This document shows positions 7,408 through 13,958 of a DNA stretch of 14,132 nucleotides, one piece after another. Location: the NCBI GenBank assembly GCA_937996595.1, contig CALKVC010000126.1, positions 1 to 14,132 of the forward strand. Direction: 5' to 3'. The notes beneath the pieces were generated by a model. That model was not told the origin of the DNA. It saw nothing but the letters and a program-made list of their open reading frames with translations, and searched no databases. Position 1 is the first letter of the stretch. Every line of letters begins with the position of its first letter. Made by a program: the position numbers and the translations under genes. Origin of the DNA: an uncultured Chitinophagaceae bacterium. GTDB taxonomy: Bacteria > Bacteroidota > Bacteroidia > Chitinophagales > Chitinophagaceae.

Positions 7408-8742
7408 ATGATCTTAATTGGTTATTCCGGGCATTCATATGTTGTATATGGTATTTTTGATGCCCTGGGAATAAAAGTGTCCGGGTATTTTGACAACCAG
7501 GAAAAACCTGTAAACCCCTATAATCTAAGATATTTAGGAAAAGAAACATCGCAGGAAGCATTTGATGTATTAAAAAATGATGCTTTCTTCATTGCCATTG
7601 GCGACAATGCCATCAGGCAGAAGATTTACGAAAATTTTGCTGCACAGGGCTGCCTTCCGGTAAATGCCATTCATCCTTCGGCTGCCATTGACCCAAGAGC
7701 CACACTCGCCGGTCATGGCATCATGATCAGTTCCAATGTATCGGTAAACGCACTCTCAAGAATTGGCAATGCCGTTATTTGTAATACCGGCAGTATCATA
7801 GAGCATGAATGTGATGTGGATGATTTCGTACACATAGGCCCGGGTACGGTTTTATGCGGTAATGTTTCTGTAGGGAAGGGAAGTTTTATCGGCGCCAATT
7901 CCGTTATCAGGCAAGGGGTGCATATTGGAAAGAACTGCATGATTGGTGCCGGCGCAGTTGTAATAAAAGATGTTCCGGATAATACCGTGGTTGTTGGAAA
8001 CCCGTCCAGGGACCTGGAGGTAAAGCAGGTTAAAAAAGTGATGGACATGCCTGCACCAAAACCGGTGCCCGTTTCTGCCAAACCGAAAATTTTATTCATA
8101 GGTAAAGCCGATGACCAGTATTCCAAATATGCCGGAGAATTTGTAAACCTGCATTTTCCCGGTACACTCACCATTTATGGCAAACGCGGGGAACTATTTC
8201 CAAAAGAAGCGCTGGAATGGGAAGGAGATATCATCATATCCTACTTATCACAATGGATTATTCCGGACGCGGTATTGAAAAAAGCGGCAGTTGCGGCCAT
8301 CAATTTCCATCCGGGCCCGCCCGAATACCCGGGCATCGGGTGTACTAATTTTGCCGTGTACGACGGCGTTTCTGAATATGGAGTTACCTGTCACCATATG
8401 CTGGCCAAAGTAGACACGGGTAAGATCATTTCGGTTAAAAGGTTCCCGGTTTATAAGACAGATACGGTGTTTTCCATCACGCAGCGTTGTTATGCACTGA
8501 TATTAAACCAGTGCTTTGAAGTACTGGATATGATCATCCAGGAAAAACCGTTGCCCGAATCAGCAGAAACCTGGACACGGAAACCTTACCTGAGAAAAGA
8601 ACTTAACCGCCTTTGCCGGATAACGCCTGATATGCCTGTTGAAGAGATGAACCGGCGCATTAAGGCAACCAACTTCATCAAGCACTGGGCTTTTATGCAG
8701 GTTGGCGATAACATTTTTAAATTAGTGGATGAAAAAAAATAA
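7408..8742 (+). CDS. Fusion of a PglD/NeuD-like acyltransferase with a sugar N-formyltransferase-like domain
   Basis: This 444-residue protein joins two sugar-modifying domains. Residues 1-205 form a NeuD/PglD-type acyltransferase: a Rossmann-like nucleotide-sugar domain (LIGYSGHS, GYFDN) followed by a left-handed beta-helix of hexapeptide repeats. The helix carries IIEHECDVDDFVHIGPG, in which H133 is the expected general base with E134 beside it, and it ends in V-V-V-G-N-P-S. A Pro/Ala/Lys linker (about 214-226) leads to a formyltransferase-like domain (about 227-444). INFHPGPPEYPGIG gives N299 and H301, and KVDTG gives D336, matching the N-H-D catalytic triad of 10-formyltetrahydrofolate-dependent enzymes. 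I infer N-acylation and/or N-formylation of a UDP-4-amino sugar. It overlaps the next gene by 14 bases across a run of eight A. Confidence 0.85.
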   Translation: MILIGYSGHSYVVYGIFDALGIKVSGYFDNQEKPVNPYNLRYLGKETSQEAFDVLKNDAFFIAIGDNAIRQKIYENFAAQGCLPVNAIHPSAAIDPRATLAGHGIMISSNVSVNALSRIGNAVICNTGSIIEHECDVDDFVHIGPGTVLCGNVSVGKGSFIGANSVIRQGVHIGKNCMIGAGAVVIKDVPDNTVVVGNPSRDLEVKQVKKVMDMPAPKPVPVSAKPKILFIGKADDQYSKYAGEFVNLHFPGTLTIYGKRGELFPKEALEWEGDIIISYLSQWIIPDAVLKKAAVAAINFHPGPPEYPGIGCTNFAVYDGVSEYGVTCHHMLAKVDTGKIISVKRFPVYKTDTVFSITQRCYALILNQCFEVLDMIIQEKPLPESAETWTRKPYLRKELNRLCRITPDMPVEEMNRRIKATNFIKHWAFMQVGDNIFKLVDEKK

Positions 8743-9130
8743 ACAAGCTGAAAGCAGGCTGTTTGAAGAGTTCCTGCTTCCTGCCGGCTTTTTGTTCCGG
8801 CTTTCGGGCAGGGCTTATGAAAAATACATGGCAAACAAGATTTTCCTGCATGCACTCAACATCAGGAAAGCCAATGAGATGATTTATAAGCTGATGCTTG
8901 ATAAAATAAGTATTATTCCCGTTAACTTGCAGCAGGATTGCATTGAGTTGCTCAATCATTTTGATTGCTGGTTTACCCAGTTCAGCTTTGAACAGCAGAA
9001 AAGGCAACCGTTGATTTCTGATGAGTTTGTCTTTAACAGGCTCGACGGCCAGATGGCCTACCCGCGTGCATCAGAAGAAAGGATACTGGAGGCATGTAAG
9101 AAATTAAAGAAAACAGTTAAACATAAATGA
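8729..9130 (+). CDS. Hypothetical protein of 133 residues in the glycan operon
   Basis: I do not recognise a family. The protein is soluble-looking and probably mostly helical, with a basic start (MKKNKQ), a hydrophobic patch LLPAGFLFRLSG (16-27), a helical middle rich in Lys, Leu and Ile, and a lysine-rich C-terminus (CKKLKKTVKHK). It has no signal peptide and no clear membrane helix. Overlaps at both ends (14 bases with the acyl/formyltransferase fusion, 4 bases with the SDR gene) and the uninterrupted frame support a real gene. Its start codon directly precedes eight A residues. Loss of one A there would fuse it in frame to the preceding protein, so it may be a partner or a detached C-terminal domain of that enzyme. 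Confidence 0.7.
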   Translation: MKKNKQAESRLFEEFLLPAGFLFRLSGRAYEKYMANKIFLHALNIRKANEMIYKLMLDKISIIPVNLQQDCIELLNHFDCWFTQFSFEQQKRQPLISDEFVFNRLDGQMAYPRASEERILEACKKLKKTVKHK

Positions 9131-10104
9131 GTATGAAGGTATTGGTTACCGGTGGAGCAGGATATATCGGTTCGGTTTTGGTAAGGCAGTTACTGGCAAA
9201 GGATTACCAGGTAAGGGCTTTCGACAACCTTAAATTTGGAGGCGATGCCCTGTATGAAGTGATGCTGAACCCCAACTTTGAATTTATGCTGGGAGACGTG
9301 CGCAATGCCGCTGAAATGCAGAAAGCACTGGAAGGCATAGACGCAATTGCACACCTGGCAGCCATCGTTGGCGACCCGGCCTGCAAGAAATATAGTGATG
9401 AGGCAAAAGAAACCAACTGGACAGCCAGCGTGGCCCTGTTTGAAGCGGCAGAAAAAGCGGGTATCAGGCGTTTCGTTTTTGCCAGCACCTGCAGCAATTA
9501 CGGAAAAATGCCCGACCCTGATTCGTTTGTTACAGAAACATCCCCGTTAAACCCGGTTTCACTATACGCCGAACTGAAAGTGAAATTTGAGAAATTCCTG
9601 CTGGAAGAAAGGAAGGATTCGAATATGTGCAGTACATCGTTACGGTTCAGCACCGTATATGGATTCTCCCCGCGCATCCGGTTCGACCTTACCGTGAATG
9701 AATTTACCCGGAACGCAGCCATCCATGGAGAACAGGAAATATGGGGCGCCCAGTTCTGGCGGCCTTACTGCCATGTGGAAGACCTTGCCCGGGCGGTAGT
9801 GCTGGTGCTGGAAAGCCCCGAAGAAAAAGTGAGGGCCAATGTTTTTAACGTAGGAAGCACCGAAGAAAATTATAATAAAGGAATGATTATAGAAGAAGTG
9901 TGTAAAGTGGTTCCTGATGTAAAAGTGCATTACGTGGAAAGCACCGAAGACCCCCGTGATTACCGGGTAAACTTCGAAAAGATAAAAAATGAACTGGGTT
10001 ATACCATCACCAAGAAAGTACCCCAGGGTGTAAAGGAAATCTATTCGTTACTTAAAACAGGTATTGTAACAGATTCTTTTCAACAGAAGTTCAGGAATAT
10101 TTGA
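9127..10104 (+). CDS. Extended SDR NAD(P)-dependent sugar-nucleotide epimerase/dehydratase
   Basis: This 325-residue protein has the extended short-chain dehydrogenase fold. The dinucleotide-binding loop is TGGAGYIGS (8-16), D57 in LGDVRN contacts adenine, and HLAAIVGDP follows. The catalytic set is S120/T121 in FASTCSNYG with Y147 and K151 in YAELK. These enzymes oxidise a sugar nucleotide at C4 and then epimerise, dehydrate or reduce it; the exact product cannot be read from the sequence. The segment QFWRPYCHVEDLARAV is the family's substrate-domain signature. The start overlaps the previous stop as ATGA, and an alternative ATG lies two codons in. It is the last gene before the palindromic repeat, so probably the operon end. 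Confidence 0.88.
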   Translation: MSMKVLVTGGAGYIGSVLVRQLLAKDYQVRAFDNLKFGGDALYEVMLNPNFEFMLGDVRNAAEMQKALEGIDAIAHLAAIVGDPACKKYSDEAKETNWTASVALFEAAEKAGIRRFVFASTCSNYGKMPDPDSFVTETSPLNPVSLYAELKVKFEKFLLEERKDSNMCSTSLRFSTVYGFSPRIRFDLTVNEFTRNAAIHGEQEIWGAQFWRPYCHVEDLARAVVLVLESPEEKVRANVFNVGSTEENYNKGMIIEEVCKVVPDVKVHYVESTEDPRDYRVNFEKIKNELGYTITKKVPQGVKEIYSLLKTGIVTDSFQQKFRNI

Positions 10105-10141
10105 GTAGTTGCCTTCATACGGGGTGCTGCACCTCCTTAAT

Positions 10142-10310
10142 CGTCATTGCGAGGCTCAACATTCCATTAGTACGTCAATACCATGAACGAAGCCCCCCTT
10201 AGTACGTCATTGCGAGGAACGAAGCAATCTCCCAGTGAGCATCGTATTCCCGTTCATACTAGAAAGATTGCTTCGTTCCCCGCAAAGATGGGCGTGCCTC
10301 GCAATGACGG
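10142..10310. repeat. Compound palindromic repeat (CGTCATTGCGAGG / GAAGCAATC type)
   Basis: The core palindrome has a left arm at 10205-10230 (CGTCATTGCGAGG then AACGAAGCAATCT) and a right arm at 10265-10309 (AGATTGCTTCGTTCC, an 18-base interruption, then CTCGCAATGACG). The loop is about 34 bases. Two further copies of the left arm lie upstream at 10142-10154 (first half only) and 10173-10193 (degenerate), so left-arm copies start every 31-32 bases; the second and third are each preceded by TTAGTA. I recognise the arm sequence as an interspersed palindrome seen in many bacterial genomes, including Bacteroidetes. It may be a MITE or REP-like element. The transcribed RNA would fold into a long hairpin, but there is no T-run to make it a classic terminator. 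Confidence 0.8.
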
Positions 10311-10371
10311 GTTCACATTCACAAAGCCATACACATCGTGATGCAAGTAATTCATATCATCTTACCCATGC

Positions 10372-10404
10372 TTTAGGTAAACGCCCAATTTTTTAATAGG
10401 TTTG
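10372..10404 (+). promoter_or_regulatory. Probable promoter of the aminotransferase gene
   Basis: TAGGTTTG (10397-10404) is a perfect match to the Bacteroidetes -7 box TAnnTTTG. TTTA at 10372-10375 could serve as a -33 box, with a slightly long 21-base spacer. The start codon at 10468 would leave a leader of about 55 bases. Confidence 0.45.
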
Positions 10405-10467
10405 CAATCAGAATAGTAAAGGAGTATTTGGTTATCACCTCTCCGTAGCAGAATAAAAAATTTATTT

Positions 10468-11598
10468 ATGTTGTTGTTATCTGGCCCCAATATCTGCGGC
10501 AACGAATGGAAATATGTAAAAGACTGCCTGGATACCGGCTGGGTGAGCAGTGTGGGTTCTTATGTAGACCAGTTTGAAAAAATGAGCGCTGCATTTGCCG
10601 GAACAAAATATGCCGTGGCAACCAGCAGCGGCACAACCGCCCTTCATATCTGCCTCATCATGACGGGCATCGGATCGGGCGATTATGTGATTACCCCCAA
10701 CATAACGTTCATCGCTACCTGCAATTCTATAAAATACACCGGTGCCGAACCCATTTTCATAGATACCGACGAACATAGCTGGCAGATGGACCTGCACCTG
10801 CTGGAAGAATTCCTGGAAAACGAAACAGAACAACGGGACGGGAATTGCCATTATAAGGCAGACGGAAAACGTATTCCTGCAATCATGCCGGTGCACGTAC
10901 TGGGTAATATGTGCAATATCGACAGGTTACTGGCCCTGGCCGAAAAGCATAACCTGCTGGTAATTGAAGATTCTACGGAAGCACTGGGAAGCTATTACAA
11001 AGACAGGCATGCAGGCAGCTTCGGCACACTCGGCACATTCAGCTATAACGGCAATAAGATCATTACAACCGGTGGCGGGGGCATGATCGTTACCGATGAT
11101 GAAACCCTAGCCCGTAAAGCAAAACACCTTACCACCCAGGCAAAAAGCGATCCGTTTGAATATATACACGATGAAATAGGGTATAATTACCGGCTGGTAA
11201 ATGTGGCTGCTGCCATGGGAGTAGCCCAAATGGAATTGCTGCCCCAATTCATAAAACGCAAAAAAGAGATCATCAGTTATTATAAACAAGCCCTGGCCGG
11301 AATTGGCGATATAGATTTCCAGGATGTGGCGGAAGAAGTAAACCCAAACTGGTGGCTGCCTACCATAAAGACAAACCGTCAACGGGATGTATTAAAGGTT
11401 TTGAACGACAAACAGATGCAAAGCCGCCCATTCTGGGTTCCCATGAACCAGCTCCGAATGTTCAGGGATAATATCTACTTCCATAAGAACGACCGCTCCG
11501 ATTTTGTATACCGGCACTGCCTCAGCATTCCCTGCTCCACCAATATCACAGATGGCCAACTGGAAGCTGTAAGCAAAACAATCAGGGAAATCTTTTAG
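10468..11598 (+). CDS. LegC-family PLP-dependent sugar aminotransferase
   Basis: This 376-residue DegT/DnrJ/EryC1/StrS aminotransferase would move an amino group from glutamate to the C4 keto group of a UDP-4-keto-6-deoxy-HexNAc. The opening LSGPNICGNEWKYVKDCLDTGW followed by VSSVGSYVDQFE is characteristic of the LegC family. PLP contacts are TSSGTTALH (52-60), D168 in VIEDSTEALGS, and the Schiff-base lysine K197 in FSYNGNK, followed by the glycine run TTGGGG. The product, a 4-amino-4,6-dideoxy-HexNAc nucleotide, is the kind of substrate used by the PglD-like and formyltransferase domains upstream. It sits after the palindromic repeat with its own promoter-like boxes, and the phosphoglycosyltransferase gene follows about 120 bases later. 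Confidence 0.88.
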   Translation: MLLLSGPNICGNEWKYVKDCLDTGWVSSVGSYVDQFEKMSAAFAGTKYAVATSSGTTALHICLIMTGIGSGDYVITPNITFIATCNSIKYTGAEPIFIDTDEHSWQMDLHLLEEFLENETEQRDGNCHYKADGKRIPAIMPVHVLGNMCNIDRLLALAEKHNLLVIEDSTEALGSYYKDRHAGSFGTLGTFSYNGNKIITTGGGGMIVTDDETLARKAKHLTTQAKSDPFEYIHDEIGYNYRLVNVAAAMGVAQMELLPQFIKRKKEIISYYKQALAGIGDIDFQDVAEEVNPNWWLPTIKTNRQRDVLKVLNDKQMQSRPFWVPMNQLRMFRDNIYFHKNDRSDFVYRHCLSIPCSTNITDGQLEAVSKTIREIF

Positions 11599-11636
11599 AA
11601 ATATCGGGTAAATGGTTACCGGATGCATGCAGATAT

Positions 11637-11644
11637 TATATTTG
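11637..11644 (+). promoter_or_regulatory. Possible -7 box for the phosphoglycosyltransferase gene
   Basis: TATATTTG fits TAnnTTTG perfectly and lies 79 bases before the ATG at 11723. No TTTG -33 box is present at the normal distance. A short inverted repeat (GGTAA-ATGG-TTACC, 11607-11620) occupies that position instead and might bind a regulator. Confidence 0.4.
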
Positions 11645-11722
11645 CAACGGTAAACAGCAGGAAGTGCCAGCATCATATGATGATAGCCGTTCATTGCTTC
11701 CGCTTAGCTGAAACCATTGAAA

Positions 11723-12382
11723 ATGTATAAGATACTTAAAAGGATCATCGACCTCTTTATAGCTTCTGTCGCACTCATTGTATGCCTGCCGGTTTTCATT
11801 CCGGTTATTATCATATTGCTGTTAACCGGTGAGCACGAAGTATTTTACCTCCAGAAGCGTATTGGATACAAAAAAAGGCCTTTTCATATCTGGAAGTTTG
11901 CCACCATGATAAAAAACAGCCCCAATATTGGTACCGGGGAAATTACCCTGCGAAACGACCCAAGGGTAACAAGAGTTGGTAAGTTTCTAAGAATGAGTAA
12001 GCTAAACGAATTGCCACAGATCATCAATGTTTTCGCCGGAAACATGAGCATAGTGGGCCCGAGGCCGTTAATGGAAATAAGTTTTAAATTGTATCCACCT
12101 GAAGTTCAAGATGTTATTTATGAATCTTTGCCGGGTATTACCGGTATCGGTTCATTGCTTTTCAGGGATGAAGAAAAAATACTTTCTGAATCGGACGATC
12201 CGCGTGCAACCTATGCAGCCATTTATCCTTATAAAGCTGCCCTGGAGATGTGGTATCGTAAACATGCTTCCGTTTACACCGATATCATGATTATTTTCCT
12301 TACAGCCTGGACCATTCTCTTCCCGCTGAACGGTTTAATACGAAAAGTATTCCCTGATCTCCCCCGCAGGCAAGGCTTTTAA
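11723..12382 (+). CDS. PglC-like initiating phosphoglycosyltransferase (bacterial sugar transferase)
   Basis: This 219-residue monotopic phosphoglycosyltransferase would transfer a phospho-sugar from a UDP-sugar to undecaprenyl phosphate, starting repeat-unit synthesis at the inner membrane. Features in order are a basic start MYKILKRIIDLF, a hydrophobic re-entrant helix (about 10-35) with the helix-breaking prolines of the family, QKRIGYKKRPFHIWKFATM, the catalytic region KLNELPQIINV (94-104), and the SIVGPRPLM segment (109-117). The usual catalytic Asp-Glu dyad reads N95-E96 here. The length is that of the minimal PglC class, without the extra N-terminal domain of WbaP types. I chose ATG at 11723 over TTG at 11717 because family members typically begin M-Y-K. 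The C-terminal hydrophobic segment (about 189-203) is somewhat unusual for a minimal enzyme. Confidence 0.85.
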   Translation: MYKILKRIIDLFIASVALIVCLPVFIPVIIILLLTGEHEVFYLQKRIGYKKRPFHIWKFATMIKNSPNIGTGEITLRNDPRVTRVGKFLRMSKLNELPQIINVFAGNMSIVGPRPLMEISFKLYPPEVQDVIYESLPGITGIGSLLFRDEEKILSESDDPRATYAAIYPYKAALEMWYRKHASVYTDIMIIFLTAWTILFPLNGLIRKVFPDLPRRQGF

Positions 12383-12417
12383 TTTTGTTTAATTATTTTT
12401 AATTATCTTTAAACAAA
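12378..12417 (+). promoter_or_regulatory. 10-base-phased TTTAA array with embedded -7 box (candidate CarH-like operator)
   Basis: Four units start exactly 10 bases apart: TTTAATTTTG (12378), TTTAATTATT (12388), TTTAATTATC (12398) and TTTAAACAAA (12408). The first contains TAATTTTG (12380-12387), a perfect Bacteroidetes -7 box overlapping the stop codon of the preceding gene. No good -33 box is visible. The array ends 40 bases before the MerR start codon. Tandem helically phased repeats overlapping a promoter are how CarH-type tetramers are known to bind, so I infer an autoregulatory operator; the repeats also fit a simple AT-rich tract. Confidence 0.5.
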
Positions 12418-12457
12418 TATTTTTTCCTGTTGTTATCTTACGGTAAAGCGTTTTAGC

Positions 12458-13336
12458 ATGGAATCATTCACCATAAAAGACCTGGAAAACCTTTCCGGCA
12501 TCAAGGCACATACCCTGCGTATCTGGGAACAGCGGTACAATTTCCTGAAACCCGGCCGTTCGTTTACCAATATCCGTTACTATGGAAATGACGAACTGAA
12601 AAAAGTGCTCAACATCGCCCTGCTGAATAAATACGGCTACAAGATTTCCCATATTGATAAGATGAATGAGGCTGAAATAGCTGAAAGGATCCTTTCTCTT
12701 AACCAGATGGAAGCACAACAGGAGCGAATCGTGCATGAACTGATCAAGCAGATGATTGACCTAGATATGGAGGCATTTGAAAATACGCTCGACAGGTTCA
12801 TCATGGCGAGGGGCATTGAAAGGGCCATCACACAGGTGATATTCCCGTTCATGGAAAAAATCGGCGTACTGTGGCTAACAAACCACATAAACCCGGCACA
12901 GGAGCACCTTGTAACGAATATTATCAGGCAAAAGCTGATTGTAGGAATCGATGGCGCATCATCCAGCATCAGCGTCAATAAATCAGTATTGTTATTTCTC
13001 CCGGAAGGTGAATATCATGAAATATCATTGCTGTTCATGCATTATATCCTGAAAAGCAGGGGGATACAGGTGATTTACCTGGGAGCAAATGTACCGCTTA
13101 CCGATATCGCTTATGTAGCAGGCCTTAAAAAACTGGATTACCTGTTTACACACCTCACTTCTGTATCACAGCATTTCAATTTCGACCGCTTCCTGGCCAA
13201 TATGAGGCAAAAATTCAGCAACACGCCTGTAATCATTTCAGGAAAGCTCACACTCAGTTATGAAAAAAAGATCCAGCCTCCGGTCTTTTTAAAAAGGTCA
13301 TATGCCGAGGTAATGCAGTTTGTAACAAATCTATAA
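12458..13336 (+). CDS. MerR-family regulator with B12-binding domain (CarH/LitR-like photoreceptor candidate)
   Basis: This 292-residue protein has a MerR winged helix (residues 3-70; IKDLENLSGIKAHTLRIWEQR is the recognition region). A helical B12-binding cap follows (about 90-165) and then a Rossmann-like cobalamin-binding domain (about 175-292). The cap carries the CarH signature W-x9-E-H as W139, E149 and H150. The cobalamin domain has E185-x-H187 in GEYHEIS, where H187 would be the lower cobalt ligand, and LGANVPLTDI (208-217). By homology it should repress carotenoid genes in the dark with adenosylcobalamin bound and release them in light. Two positions differ from Thermus CarH as I remember it: Leu140 instead of the His after Trp, and Ser190 instead of Gly in E-x-H-x-x-G. 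It lies upstream of an ECF sigma gene and crtI, which fits that role. Confidence 0.87.
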   Translation: MESFTIKDLENLSGIKAHTLRIWEQRYNFLKPGRSFTNIRYYGNDELKKVLNIALLNKYGYKISHIDKMNEAEIAERILSLNQMEAQQERIVHELIKQMIDLDMEAFENTLDRFIMARGIERAITQVIFPFMEKIGVLWLTNHINPAQEHLVTNIIRQKLIVGIDGASSSISVNKSVLLFLPEGEYHEISLLFMHYILKSRGIQVIYLGANVPLTDIAYVAGLKKLDYLFTHLTSVSQHFNFDRFLANMRQKFSNTPVIISGKLTLSYEKKIQPPVFLKRSYAEVMQFVTNL

Positions 13337-13355
13337 CATTATGCAGGTTAATTTT

Positions 13356-13386
13356 TTTGGAAGGCAAAAAAATAACCTTAATTTTG
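13356..13386 (+). promoter_or_regulatory. Strong Bacteroidetes-type promoter of the ECF sigma gene
   Basis: TTTG at 13356-13359 and TAATTTTG at 13379-13386 match both consensus boxes (TTTG, TAnnTTTG) exactly, with the standard 19-base spacer. The -7 box sits inside TTAATTTTGTTTAA (13378-13391), which also occurs in front of the MerR gene. A transcript starting just downstream would have a leader of about 30 bases to the ATG at 13424. Confidence 0.8.
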
Positions 13387-13423
13387 TTTAACAATCAGGT
13401 ATAAAAAATTAAACACTTTCAAA

Positions 13424-13924
13424 ATGGCAACACTCAATTTCAACCAGATGCTGATCAACAATGCAGATTACCTGAAACCATTTGCTTTATCGCTTACCAG
13501 GGATAATGAAACTGCCAGGGACCTGATGCAGGAAACCATGTACAGGGCCTTGTCTAACCATGATAAATACCATGCCGGTACCAATATCAAAGCATGGTTA
13601 TTCACTATCATGCGTAATATTTTCATCAACGATTACCGGAAAAAGTCAAGGCAGAATACCGTTTTCGATCATACTGCTAACGATTTCCTCATCAACTATA
13701 ACCAACATGCCGTTGCTAACAACGCTGAAACAGGCCTCTCTTTGAAAGACATTCAACAGGCAATCGGGCAATTGCCGGATATCTTCAGAAATCCTTTTGT
13801 AATGTATTTTGAAGGATACAAGTATAATGAGATAGCCGAGCACCTGAATGAACCGCTGGGTACCATCAAGAGCAGGATACATTTTGCACGTAAACTGCTG
13901 AAAGAGCAGTTGAGCAGGTTTTAA
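13424..13924 (+). CDS. ECF-type RNA polymerase sigma factor
   Basis: This 166-residue group IV sigma factor has region 2 at about residues 12-78 (YLKPFALSLTRDNETARDLMQETMYRA, with the core-binding and -10 recognition helices ending NIFINDYRKKSR). Region 4 lies at about 108-162 (AIGQLPDIFRNPFVMYFEGYKYNEIAEHL, with the helix-turn-helix PLGTIKSRIHFARKLL). A linker rich in Asn separates them, and regions 1 and 3 are absent, as expected. No anti-sigma gene follows; instead crtI begins 47 bases later. By position it probably drives carotenoid genes under control of the upstream MerR/B12 regulator, an arrangement I recall from other Bacteroidetes. The start is set by ATG at 13424 behind a perfect promoter. 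Confidence 0.9.
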   Translation: MATLNFNQMLINNADYLKPFALSLTRDNETARDLMQETMYRALSNHDKYHAGTNIKAWLFTIMRNIFINDYRKKSRQNTVFDHTANDFLINYNQHAVANNAETGLSLKDIQQAIGQLPDIFRNPFVMYFEGYKYNEIAEHLNEPLGTIKSRIHFARKLLKEQLSRF

Positions 13925-13958
13925 ACGATATAATTGGCCCCTGTACAACCAATACCAT

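Larger units (their letters stand above)
10105..10467. other. Gene-free spacer of 363 bases
   Basis: I see no credible coding frame here. It holds the compound palindromic repeat (10142-10310), about 60 bases without recognisable content, and a promoter-like pair before the aminotransferase gene. It separates the long operon from the aminotransferase/phosphoglycosyltransferase pair. Confidence 0.8.

Noticed and set aside
7713..8174. Minus-strand frame of 153 residues antisense to the acyltransferase half of the fusion
   Set aside because: It arises from the repetitive hexapeptide codons on the other strand; its translation is low in charged residues, rich in Pro, Thr and Cys, and resembles no protein I recognise.
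8729..8742. Programmed -1 ribosomal frameshift at the A AAA AAA heptamer of the fusion gene
   Set aside because: The downstream gene is in the +1 frame relative to the fusion, so a -1 slip would not enter it; only loss of one A or a +1 shift would.
10205..10309. Rho-independent terminator after the SDR gene
   Set aside because: The palindrome can form a long hairpin, but it has a ~34-base loop, an interrupted arm and no T-run; an interspersed repeat is a better description.
10142..10310. CRISPR array
   Set aside because: The repeated units are directly adjacent, diverged, and include inverted copies; there are no regular unique spacers and no cas genes.
11671..11682. Perfect 12-base palindrome CATCATATGATG upstream of the phosphoglycosyltransferase gene
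   Set aside because: It is short, occurs once in the window and has no second site, so it could easily be chance; no regulator can be tied to it.
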